A stretch of 64,000 bases of DNA from Desulfosporosinus sp049943955 (GTDB lineage Bacteria; Bacillota; Desulfitobacteriia; Desulfitobacteriales; Desulfitobacteriaceae): positions 434,001-498,000 of the forward strand of contig NZ_JBNFTW010000001.1 of the NCBI RefSeq assembly GCF_049943955.1, written 5' to 3'. The notes beneath the pieces were generated by a model. It was given only the letters and a program-made list of their open reading frames with translations. It searched no databases and was not told the DNA's origin. Positions within the stretch are counted from its first letter, which is position 1. Every line of letters starts with the position of its first letter. A program made the position numbers and the translations under genes. Shown in pieces: positions 35,037-42,230 of this stretch.

Positions 35037-35798
35037 ATGTTGGATTTACATGTTCATCTTCTGGGGCACGAAGACCGTGAGGCCAATCGGCAAAACATTC
35101 GGGCCTTTTTAGAGGAGGCTTCCCGCAAAGGGCTAAAGGAAATCGGATTTGCCGATCATGATTATTATTGGGAGCAAATGAATTTCCCTCTGATCCGAGA
35201 GGTGGCCGAGGAGTACCCGCATCTGAAGGTTCGAATTGGTCTGGAAGCTGACTATAGGCTAATGGAAGAAGAGAGAATTCAAAACCTCTTGCGCCAGTTT
35301 CCCTTCGATTTTGTCATAGGGTCTGTTCATGAAATTGCGGGTTGGGCCTTCGATTTTCCGGAAGAAGAGCCGAAGCATCATCAGCTAGAGGCGGATAAGC
35401 TCTATGGGGATTATTTTGACCTCGTGACCAAGGCGGCTCAAAGTGGGCTATTTACAACAATCGGCCATTTCGATCTGATCAAAATTTTTGGAGTCCGGCC
35501 AACTACGGATATTTTAGCTCTTGCCGATGAAGCGTTAACGGCGGTTGCTGAAAAGGGCCTGGTTTTAGAAATAAATACCAACGGGAGATATAAACCTGTC
35601 CGGGAATTTTATCCGGAGAAACGGCTCCTGGAAGAAATCAAGCGGCGAGGAATCAGCGTTACCTTAGGTTCGGATGCTCATAGTGCGGAAGTTGTCGGCC
35701 GAGACATTGATGAAGCGATTCTGATGCTGCGTCAGATTGGAGTGTCAACAGTCATAGGGTTCAGAGGTTTTGAAAAACTTACCTATACCTTGTCATAA
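35037..35798 (+). CDS. PHP-domain phosphoesterase, histidinol-phosphatase-like
   Basis: A 253-residue PHP-family protein. Metal-binding motifs are LDLHVHLLGH at the start, FADHDYY (near residue 39), VIGSVHEI (near 96), IGHFDLIKIFG (near 143) and the C-terminal GSDAHSAEVVG (near 214). The layout matches HisK/YtvP-type histidinol phosphatases, but the specificity is not established and no his genes are near. It follows tldE after 17 bases and may belong to the same transcript. Confidence 0.88.
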   Translation: MLDLHVHLLGHEDREANRQNIRAFLEEASRKGLKEIGFADHDYYWEQMNFPLIREVAEEYPHLKVRIGLEADYRLMEEERIQNLLRQFPFDFVIGSVHEIAGWAFDFPEEEPKHHQLEADKLYGDYFDLVTKAAQSGLFTTIGHFDLIKIFGVRPTTDILALADEALTAVAEKGLVLEINTNGRYKPVREFYPEKRLLEEIKRRGISVTLGSDAHSAEVVGRDIDEAILMLRQIGVSTVIGFRGFEKLTYTLS

Positions 35799-35810
35799 GG
35801 GGGAGGAGAT

Positions 35811-36302
35811 TTGTCATATCCGCTTAACGAAAAATGGCTGATTGAGGAGGGTGCCGCTCAGGCCTTGGTAGCTCTCTTAAACAGTCAGCAAGGGAAAGAC
35901 TATAGGATTATTAAGCATGCAGACAGACCGGATATCGTCATCGAGAATCAACAGAATGGACGTCGTTTGGGAGTAGAAGTAACGCACCTTTTTTACGATT
36001 CCGATGAGGCGAGAGCTGTCTTTGGCAGATCCCGTGCTCAAAGTCACCCGCCTGAATATATTGAAGAATATATTCGGCGCCTCAATGTCCTTCTTGAGCA
36101 AAAAAGTGAGAAGGCAAAAGGGTATAGTCACGAAAATCCCCTGGCTCTTTTGATTCGAGTAGTTTCTCCGGTTTTTCACATGGTTGATTTTGAAGTATAT
36201 GCCTCTAAAATCCAGGTTCCCCCTTCAGATTTTGCAATAATCTGGTTGTTGTTTTATGATTTTCAAGCCCGTGCCTGGACACTGCTTGAACGATTGCGCT
36301 AA
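35811..36302 (+). CDS. Unrecognised protein, possible PD-(D/E)XK-like fold
   Basis: A 163-residue soluble protein. The segment RPDIVIENQQNGRRLGVEVT (about residues 38-57) has the PD...(acidic)xV pattern seen at the active site of restriction-endonuclease-like folds, but the usual lysine is replaced by Thr. The rest is helical and ends with two hydrophobic strands. The start is TTG with GGAGGAG upstream. It lies 12 bases after the PHP gene. I do not recognise the family, and the nuclease idea is weak. Confidence 0.6.
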   Translation: MSYPLNEKWLIEEGAAQALVALLNSQQGKDYRIIKHADRPDIVIENQQNGRRLGVEVTHLFYDSDEARAVFGRSRAQSHPPEYIEEYIRRLNVLLEQKSEKAKGYSHENPLALLIRVVSPVFHMVDFEVYASKIQVPPSDFAIIWLLFYDFQARAWTLLERLR

Positions 36303-36378
36303 TTGCCTTTTGGGGCATAGACTCTCCTTAACGGTGCAACACTACCAAGTGTTAGTGTTTTGCCAAAGGAGAGGTGTT

Positions 36379-37080
36379 GTGTCCATGCCTTGGATGGAAA
36401 TAGAAATTGATTCTTCATCGGATTGGAATGAAGAGGGCCTGGAAGATTGGGTGTTAGCTCTGGGGGCGTTTCTGACAGAAAAAGGAACAGGGTTGAAACC
36501 GGAAATTAGCAGGTCGCTGGGATATAATGTGGTTCATATGGGAGAAGAAGGGGTCGGAGCGTTGACCTTGCGGAGGGCAGAACGCCTGGTGCTTTTAGAC
36601 GGCTTAGAGCTGAAAGATACGGTTGATTACGATTTTGCCCGTTTTGTCGTTCGCTTCGCCGGTCAGATGGGCGCCGTCGGAGTTTGTGCCTCTATCCAAA
36701 GCCCCGATGAACGAGCGTTTTGGGAGAAAATCGGAGGAGTTCTGCGGCCGGATCCTGTTCTGCTGGAAGATGACGTTCAACGAGAAAAGGTGGGCATCCG
36801 ACAACTTACTAAGTTTTCCTTGCTTGTTACCTATGAAGAAGAGCCTGTTCTCTGCCTTGAACCCATTACAGTTAATTGTCATGCACAGGGAATCATAAGT
36901 CTATCGCAGCGTCGCTTGGAGAAAATGTATGGCGGAAATCCCTTAGGGTTTGCAAGCTGGAAAGCGGTTCATTGCCCTTGGTTAATCAGCAGGGAACAAT
37001 GGCAGGATTTTTTGGCTTACAGTCGTTTGCAGGCTTTTGAGCTTTTGGCAAAACTCGTCATTCATAGTTCGTCGATTTAA
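36379..37080 (+). CDS. Unrecognised soluble protein
   Basis: About 233 residues from the GTG at 36379, chosen because AAAGGAGAGG lies at 36365-36374; the ATG at 36385 is equally possible. Apart from a cysteine-poor, acidic N-terminus (EIEIDSSSDWNEEGLEDW), it shows alternating strands and helices with no motif I recognise and no membrane segment. It follows the preceding gene after 76 bases and precedes ylbF with its own promoter, so it probably ends the tldD-PHP transcript. Confidence 0.65.
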   Translation: MSMPWMEIEIDSSSDWNEEGLEDWVLALGAFLTEKGTGLKPEISRSLGYNVVHMGEEGVGALTLRRAERLVLLDGLELKDTVDYDFARFVVRFAGQMGAVGVCASIQSPDERAFWEKIGGVLRPDPVLLEDDVQREKVGIRQLTKFSLLVTYEEEPVLCLEPITVNCHAQGIISLSQRRLEKMYGGNPLGFASWKAVHCPWLISREQWQDFLAYSRLQAFELLAKLVIHSSSI

Positions 37081-37092
37081 AAAACTTACTAT

Positions 37093-37121
37093 TTGTTTCA
37101 AACCACAAATTTTTATATAAT
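37093..37121 (+). promoter_or_regulatory. SigA-type promoter of the ylbF-bshA unit
   Basis: TTGTTT (37093-37098), 17-base spacer, TATAAT (37116-37121), 42 bases before the ATG of the YlbF-family gene. Confidence 0.65.
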
Positions 37122-37163
37122 ATTGACAATCATTTAGATAAAGAGGGAAAGAGGGGTTAAGAA

Positions 37164-37523
37164 ATGGCGGCACATGATTTGGCTCACGAATTGGCCCGTA
37201 CACTTAAAGAATCAGCTGAATTCAAGCAGTTTCACAAATCAAAAGCAAAGGTTATGAGTGATGCTAATAATCATAAGATGGTTCGTGAATTTCAATTAAA
37301 ACAGTGGGAGATACGTGAGGCGCAAATGTTGGAACAAGAAGTCAGCGAGGAAAAGCAGCAAGAGCTTGAACGTTTATATAGTCTGGTGAGCATTAATCCG
37401 GCAGCGAGGGAATATTTGGAGGCTGAATTTGAAGTGTCACGAATGGTTAATGATATCCAGAACATCATTGGAGAGGCCATTCAGGATGCCATGCCTATCG
37501 GGTTTGAGGATATAAATTCATGA
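37164..37523 (+). CDS. YlbF/YmcA-family regulator
   Basis: A 119-residue helical protein with the Com_YlbF pattern: DLAHELARTLKESAEFKQF at the N-terminus, a long charged coiled-coil centre (about 45-80), and NPAAREYLEAEFEVSRMVND with IQNIIGEAI near the C-terminus. B. subtilis YlbF and YmcA form a complex with YaaT that affects RNase Y, competence and sporulation. Which paralogue this is cannot be told. It is followed by bshA after 60 bases. Confidence 0.87.
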   Translation: MAAHDLAHELARTLKESAEFKQFHKSKAKVMSDANNHKMVREFQLKQWEIREAQMLEQEVSEEKQQELERLYSLVSINPAAREYLEAEFEVSRMVNDIQNIIGEAIQDAMPIGFEDINS

Positions 37524-37583
37524 AAGGCGGCCTCTTGGCTGGTTTGACAAAGACTATGCCGGATTCGAAGTGGGTGCTTGAGA

Positions 37584-38720
37584 ATGAAAATTGGAATGGT
37601 TTGTTACCCGAGTTGTGGAGGAAGCGGTGTTGTCGCTGCTGAACTCGGCTATGCATTGGGTGAGCGAGGTCATGAAGTCCACTTTATCTCTTCGTCTCGC
37701 CCTTTTCGCTTACATCGCTATCATGAGCAGCTTTTTTTTCATGAGGTAACTGAGGTAAGTTATCCTTTGTTTAAAACGGCACCTTATACCTTGTTGCTGG
37801 CCAATAAAATTGTTGATGTTGCCAATTATGCAGAGTTGGATATTATCCACGCCCATTATGCAATTCCTCACAGCATCAGTGCCTATTTAGCTGTGCAAAT
37901 GATGGCGAAGCCGCTGCCATTAGTTACGACACTGCATGGAACGGATGTCACCTTGGTCGGAGCCTATGAAGAGTTTTTTAAATTAACACGCTTAGCCTTA
38001 AAGGTAAGTGACCGCCTGACCTCTGTTTCTCACGCTCTTGCTTTGGAAACAGAAAAGACGTTTGGGAAAACAGATCAAGGAATCCAAGTGATTCCCAATT
38101 TTATTGATCCCAAAGTTTATTGTCCTTTAAGCAGTTCAACGCGACGACGCAGACAGTATTTTGCTCCTCAAGGCGAGAAGATTTTAGCCCATATTTCCAA
38201 CTTCCGAGAGGTAAAACGCGTGGTTGACGTTGTCTATATTTTTGCGCAGGTTGAGAGGAGGGTAGATTGTCGTTTATTGCTGGTAGGAGATGGGCCTGAG
38301 ATGAGCCGGGTGGAACGGGAGGTACTGAGACTGGGTTTAGAAGACAAGGTCCAATTTTTAGGCAAGCAAGAAAGCGTCCATGAGATTCTCCAGATGGTCG
38401 ATGTCTTTCTGCTTCCCTCGGAACAAGAAAGCTTCGGGTTAGCAGCACTTGAAGCAATGGCATGCGGAGTTCCTGTCGTTGCCAGCAGAGTCGGTGGATT
38501 ACCGGAAGTTGTCCGGCATGGAAAAACAGGCTTCCTGAAGACGACAGGAGACATTCAAGGAATGAGTGAAGCGGTTGTGGAGCTGCTCTCTGATGAAGCA
38601 CGATACAGAACATTTTCTGAGCAGGCTGTCCGCTGGGCAAGAGAGACATTTCCGGTGGAGCGGGCTGTCTCGGAGTATGAGAAGGTGTATGAGAGTGCGG
38701 TTCATGAATTGAGAACATAA
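37584..38720 (+). CDS. bshA: N-acetyl-alpha-D-glucosaminyl L-malate synthase BshA
   Basis: A 378-residue GT4-family glycosyltransferase. The BshA signature is the N-terminal MVCYPSCGGSGVVAAELGYA, followed by HAHYAIPHS and TLHGTDVTLVG, with the C-terminal EQESFGLAALEAMACG donor-binding motif near residue 290. It joins UDP-GlcNAc and malate in the first step of bacillithiol synthesis. A TTG two codons upstream is the alternative start. bshC lies 13 kb upstream; bshB is not seen. Confidence 0.92.
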   Translation: MKIGMVCYPSCGGSGVVAAELGYALGERGHEVHFISSSRPFRLHRYHEQLFFHEVTEVSYPLFKTAPYTLLLANKIVDVANYAELDIIHAHYAIPHSISAYLAVQMMAKPLPLVTTLHGTDVTLVGAYEEFFKLTRLALKVSDRLTSVSHALALETEKTFGKTDQGIQVIPNFIDPKVYCPLSSSTRRRRQYFAPQGEKILAHISNFREVKRVVDVVYIFAQVERRVDCRLLLVGDGPEMSRVEREVLRLGLEDKVQFLGKQESVHEILQMVDVFLLPSEQESFGLAALEAMACGVPVVASRVGGLPEVVRHGKTGFLKTTGDIQGMSEAVVELLSDEARYRTFSEQAVRWARETFPVERAVSEYEKVYESAVHELRT

Positions 38721-38748
38721 TTCTAGGAAATGTGAAAGGGGGAGGACT

Positions 38749-39666
38749 ATGAACCGGATGACCCTTGATCAGTTTGAAGATGCTTTAGAGGAAATCGGCT
38801 ATATTACAGAACGGGATGATCGGATCGCTCTCACGTCCTTTTTAGCGACGGAGTTAGGCAAGCCTCTTTTGATTTCGGGGCCGGCGGGAGTCGGCAAGAC
38901 GGAGATTGCTAAAGTTCTCAGCCAGGTTTTTGGGGCGCCATTGATTCGTTTACAGTGTTATGAGGGATTAGATGAAACGAAAGCACTTTATGAATGGAAT
39001 TATCAAAGGCAGCTTTTGAAAATTCAGATGAGTCAGGAAACGTTAAAGGAGGAGGACCTTTTTTCTTCGGATTATCTGCTTCCTCGGCCGTTGTTGCAAG
39101 CCCTTGTCAATCCCGAAAAAAGTGTCTTGTTAGTTGATGAAATCGATAAGACAGATTCTGAATTCGAGGCGTTCCTCTTTGAATTATTGGGAGAATTTCA
39201 GGTGACCATCCCCGAGATGGGAACAATCAGAGCCCAAGAACCTCCGATCGTTGTTTTAACCTCCAACGGGGAAAGAGATCTTTCCGATGGGCTAAAGCGA
39301 CGATGTATTTTTCTTAATGTAGAGCCCCCATCTGTCAATAAAGAAGTCCGAATTTTGCGTAAAAAGGTCGCGGATTTGCCGGAACGCTTAGCTTTAGAAG
39401 TGGCTCGCGCCGTTCATGTTTTGCGGGGCAGGCTCTCCTTAAATAAGGTGCCTTCAGTTTCGGAAACGATGGATTGGGCTAAGGCCCTGCTCGTTATGGG
39501 AAAAAACGATTTGGATCCTGCCTGGGTGGAGGCAACCTTGACCTTGTTATTAAAAAGTCAAGATGATGTAGACTTGTTTTATCGTGAAATGGGGGCGGAA
39601 CGCCTTCTCTTCGAAGCAAGCAATCTGGGACAAGAGGAAAGGCATGCTCATGGAAAACAATCCTGA
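38749..39666 (+). CDS. MoxR-type AAA+ ATPase
   Basis: A 305-residue AAA+ protein with Walker A GPAGVGKTEIAK near residues 44-55, Walker B VLLVDEIDKTDSE near 126-138, sensor 1 VLTSNGERDLSD near 167 and RRCIFL next. The CYEGLDETKALYEWNY segment is typical of MoxR/CoxD-like ATPases. MoxR ATPases work with VWA-domain proteins as chaperones in metalloenzyme maturation. Its 3' end overlaps the following VWA gene by 23 bases. Confidence 0.9.
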   Translation: MNRMTLDQFEDALEEIGYITERDDRIALTSFLATELGKPLLISGPAGVGKTEIAKVLSQVFGAPLIRLQCYEGLDETKALYEWNYQRQLLKIQMSQETLKEEDLFSSDYLLPRPLLQALVNPEKSVLLVDEIDKTDSEFEAFLFELLGEFQVTIPEMGTIRAQEPPIVVLTSNGERDLSDGLKRRCIFLNVEPPSVNKEVRILRKKVADLPERLALEVARAVHVLRGRLSLNKVPSVSETMDWAKALLVMGKNDLDPAWVEATLTLLLKSQDDVDLFYREMGAERLLFEASNLGQEERHAHGKQS

Positions 39667-40996
39667 GAGAGCGAGTGAATTAGACCGCCATTTGGTTGAA
39701 TTTGCCCAATTATTGCGCTCTGTTGGCTTAAAGATCAGTCCTTCGGAAATTTCTGATGCTGCGCAAGGATTAACGATACTGGGAATGGCAGATAAGAACA
39801 AGGTTGAAGCGGTATTGCAGGCAACCCTTGTTAAAGATGCTCGCTATATCCCCTCGTTTCAAGAAGCCTTTCGGGCCTATTTTGCCAGTAAGGAGCAAAA
39901 GGAAGTGTGGCAGAAGGAAACGGCAGATAAAGCCAGCCAATGGCAGGAACAGTTGGAGCAGGCAAGGCAGGATTTGCGTTTTCAGGGAAATGAGTTGGAG
40001 ATTACGGAAGAACAGAGGGCTGTTTATGCAAGCCTGCCTGAGAACGATAAACGGCGATTAAAGGATTTCCTGGATAAGTCAGCACAAGGGACAAAAAGCG
40101 GGATCCCCGTTGATCATACATATCAGCCTATGGTTGAACGGGTTTTGCGCGGTTCTTTGGAGTATTGGCGCAAACGGTTAAATGAGGACGACCCGATTCT
40201 TTCGCCGGGCTCAACGGATGCCTTATTGTCAGAAGTTGAACGGGCACTGCGGGAACGCGAAGCAGATGTCTTAAGCCGGGACTTAAAAAAAATATCCCCA
40301 GAAGAATGGCCGGAAGTGACACGCCTGATTCGCCGTCTCAGTCAGCGTCTTGCCACCCAGGTTACAAGGCGCTATCGAGCTGATCACAGGCGCGGGGGGG
40401 TGGAGATGCGGGCAACGCTGCGCAGAAATCTGCGTTATGGCGGAGTGCTCATGGAACGGAGTTACCGCTCCCGACGCAGGGCACGACTTAAAATTGTTTT
40501 GCTCTGTGATATTTCGGGGTCTATGCTCAAATATACCGAGTTTATTTGGCAATTTGTTTATGGACTTTCTGAAGTCGTAAAAGGGATTAAAACCTTTGCT
40601 TTTGGCGAAGCTCTCATTCCTTTATCAGGACAATTAAAAAAAGAGCAGACATTTGAAGAAATGGTTAAGGAAACCCTGAAAATTTCGGGAAAAGAATGGG
40701 GCGGAGGGACAAATTTTGCCAATGCTTTACTGACTCTGCAACAGGCCTTTCCGGCAGCTCTTGCGAAGCAAACACTCTTAATTATTGTCAGTGACGGTCA
40801 AACCTTAGAAGGAGAAAAGGCGGCAGCTTTATTAGAACAGATTCGGCGCCATGTTCATGAAGTTCTCTGGCTGAATACTCTTCCTAAACGACGTTGGCAG
40901 GAGACTCCTTTTGTTCAAGCATTTCTGCCGAGCTGTCAAATGTATGAATGCTACACCCTAAGCCATTTAACTCAAATTTTGAAGCAACAATTCTAG
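39644..40996 (+). CDS. VWA-domain protein, CoxE-like partner of the MoxR ATPase
   Basis: About 450 residues. A helical N-terminal half (residues 1-230, charged) precedes a von Willebrand A domain (about 275-440) with the MIDAS motif LCDISGSM near residue 286, a GGGTNF motif near 350 and IIVSDGQ near 382. The ATG at 39644 is preferred because AGAGGAAAGG precedes it, while the frame from 39584 starts deep in the ATPase gene. The MoxR-VWA pair suggests help in cofactor insertion or assembly of an enzyme complex, but the client is not in the window. Confidence 0.87.
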   Translation: MLMENNPERASELDRHLVEFAQLLRSVGLKISPSEISDAAQGLTILGMADKNKVEAVLQATLVKDARYIPSFQEAFRAYFASKEQKEVWQKETADKASQWQEQLEQARQDLRFQGNELEITEEQRAVYASLPENDKRRLKDFLDKSAQGTKSGIPVDHTYQPMVERVLRGSLEYWRKRLNEDDPILSPGSTDALLSEVERALREREADVLSRDLKKISPEEWPEVTRLIRRLSQRLATQVTRRYRADHRRGGVEMRATLRRNLRYGGVLMERSYRSRRRARLKIVLLCDISGSMLKYTEFIWQFVYGLSEVVKGIKTFAFGEALIPLSGQLKKEQTFEEMVKETLKISGKEWGGGTNFANALLTLQQAFPAALAKQTLLIIVSDGQTLEGEKAAALLEQIRRHVHEVLWLNTLPKRRWQETPFVQAFLPSCQMYECYTLSHLTQILKQQF

Positions 40997-41081
40997 GCTG
41001 GGAGTGTTTATTCTGAGAGCAAACAGAGCATACTATATATGAACTATTTGTTCTCAATTACACAAAGGTGAGGGAAGAAAA

Positions 41082-41237
41082 ATGTTAGAAAAATGTAGAG
41101 CCTGCGGTTTTGAACATGAAGATTTGGAACATGTGCTTTTTCGAAGAAATCATGTGAGTAATCGTGTCTTACCTTATTGCTCACATTGTATGCGCCGATT
41201 ATACCAGGTGCCTTATAGGCCGGAACGTGACCTATAA
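41082..41237 (+). CDS. Small zinc-ribbon-like protein, 51 residues
   Basis: A short gene of 51 codons, MLEKCRACGF at the start and YCSHCMRRL near residue 32. Two CxxC pairs suggest a zinc or Fe-S site. AAAGGTGAGGG precedes the ATG at 41082 by a normal distance, and base use is like its neighbours. I do not recognise the family, and the function is unknown. Confidence 0.65.
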   Translation: MLEKCRACGFEHEDLEHVLFRRNHVSNRVLPYCSHCMRRLYQVPYRPERDL

Positions 41238-41282
41238 TTCGGGCTAAATTATACATCATGCCCTGAAACATCGTTTTTATGC

Positions 41283-41311
41283 TTGCCTTTTTTCTTAAGC
41301 TTTGGTATATT
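41283..41311 (+). promoter_or_regulatory. SigA-type promoter of the ferredoxin gene
   Basis: TTGCCT (41283-41288), 17-base spacer, TATATT (41306-41311) with an upstream TG two bases before the -10. It lies 35 bases before the ferredoxin ATG. Confidence 0.6.
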
Positions 41312-41346
41312 GACTTTGAAGTTGGAGAAAAAGGGGATGTTTATTC

Positions 41347-41517
41347 ATGGCATATGTTATTAGTACCGATTGTATCAGTTGTGGTGCTTGTGAAGGGGAA
41401 TGCCCAGTTTCTGCTATTAGCGAAGGTGAAGATCGATACGTTATTAATGCAGATCTCTGCATTGACTGCGGTTCTTGTGCGAGTGTTTGTCCTGTAGAGG
41501 CACCAAATCCAGCTTAA
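41347..41517 (+). CDS. 2[4Fe-4S] ferredoxin, 56 residues
   Basis: A complete bacterial-type ferredoxin with two classic cluster motifs: CISCGACEGECP (residues 9-20) and CIDCGSCASVCP (residues 38-49), each CxxCxxCxxxCP. The length of 56 residues is typical of clostridial ferredoxin. It is a low-potential electron carrier for anaerobic metabolism. GGAGAAAAAGGGG lies upstream of the ATG at 41347. A strong terminator follows at 41542, so it is a monocistronic gene. Confidence 0.95.
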   Translation: MAYVISTDCISCGACEGECPVSAISEGEDRYVINADLCIDCGSCASVCPVEAPNPA

Positions 41518-41541
41518 TTGACAGCACGATTGAAGGATCTC

Positions 41542-41569
41542 AAAAAGGAGAGTTATAACTCTCCTTTTT
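41542..41569 (+). terminator. Rho-independent terminator of the ferredoxin gene
   Basis: AAAAAGGAGAG (41542-41552) and CTCTCCTTTTT (41559-41569) form a perfect 11-bp stem around TTATAA. The symmetric A and T tracts allow use on both strands. It ends three bases before the -35 of perR. Confidence 0.9.
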
Positions 41570-41571
41570 CA

Positions 41572-41623
41572 TTGACAAACAACTTACATTAGTTTAAAAT
41601 CTAATTAAAAATAATTTTAAATT
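41572..41623 (+). promoter_or_regulatory. perR promoter with a candidate Fur/PerR-type operator
   Basis: TTGACA (41572-41577), 17-base spacer, TAAAAT (41595-41600). Just downstream, 41603-41623 is a 21-base AT-rich palindrome in which 9 of 10 position pairs match, with the general look of a Fur-family box. It would overlap the transcription start. Autoregulation by PerR is the natural reading, but the site does not match the B. subtilis Per box exactly. Confidence 0.55.
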
Positions 41624-41646
41624 ACACGGGAAAGGGGGTTTTCTCT

Positions 41647-42075
41647 TTGGATGCGATAGAAATTCTTAAACAACTAAAAGATAAAGGTGTCCGCTTTACA
41701 CCTCAGAGGCAGGCAATTTTGGAATTTCTCCTTGGTACAACGACTCATCCCACTGCCGATGAGATTTATCATCATGTCAAGGCGAAGTTTCCAGGTGTGA
41801 GTTTAGGGACCATTTATAATACATTGAACATGCTAAAAGTTCATGGACATCTTTTAGAATTGTCTTACGGGGATATGTCCAGCCGCTTTGACGGTAATCC
41901 TCATAACCATTACCATATAGTCTGTTCAAAATGTGGTAAAGTCGTAGATTTTCATCGCCCCCTCATTGATCTTTCTCAGGAAGCTCAGGAAAAATCCGGC
42001 TTCGTGATTCTTGGCCATCGCCTGGAATTCTATGGTGTCTGTCCGGAGTGCCGCCAGGATGAGGTGCTGAACTGA
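41647..42075 (+). CDS. perR: Fur-family peroxide-type regulator PerR
   Basis: A 142-residue Fur-family protein. The N-terminal winged helix has GVRFTPQRQAILEFLL and VSLGTIYNTLNMLK. The metal-sensing region has FDGNPHNHYHIVCSKCGKV, and the structural zinc site is the two CxxC pairs (CSKC near residue 97 and CPEC near 134). The Asp and His pattern is closer to PerR than to Fur or Zur. It would sense peroxide by metal-catalysed oxidation. The start is TTG at 41647 with AAAGGGGG eight bases upstream. Confidence 0.85.
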   Translation: MDAIEILKQLKDKGVRFTPQRQAILEFLLGTTTHPTADEIYHHVKAKFPGVSLGTIYNTLNMLKVHGHLLELSYGDMSSRFDGNPHNHYHIVCSKCGKVVDFHRPLIDLSQEAQEKSGFVILGHRLEFYGVCPECRQDEVLN

Positions 42076-42101
42076 TTAGAGATTGCTATGAACGACCAAT
42101 G

Positions 42102-42158
42102 AACCCCCTTGTGCAGCTGTGACAAAGTCACCTTATGCCGAGTGGGTTTATTTTTTTT
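42102..42158 (+). terminator. Probable terminator after perR
   Basis: AACCC (42102-42106) can pair with GGGTT (42144-42148), with an inner GTGAC/GTCAC hairpin (42119-42131), followed by TTTTTTTT at 42151-42158. The outer stem is short, so confidence is moderate. Confidence 0.5.
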
Positions 42159-42230
42159 AATGGCAAGGGTTTTTGAGGTTTTGCACGAATATAAATGCGT
42201 ATAAATCTTCTGAGTTTTGAAGGAGCTATT

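Noticed and set aside
38101..38718. 205-codon minus-strand reading frame inside bshA
   Set aside because: It lies wholly opposite a well-supported BshA gene, has no ribosome site and shows a composition typical of an antisense shadow.
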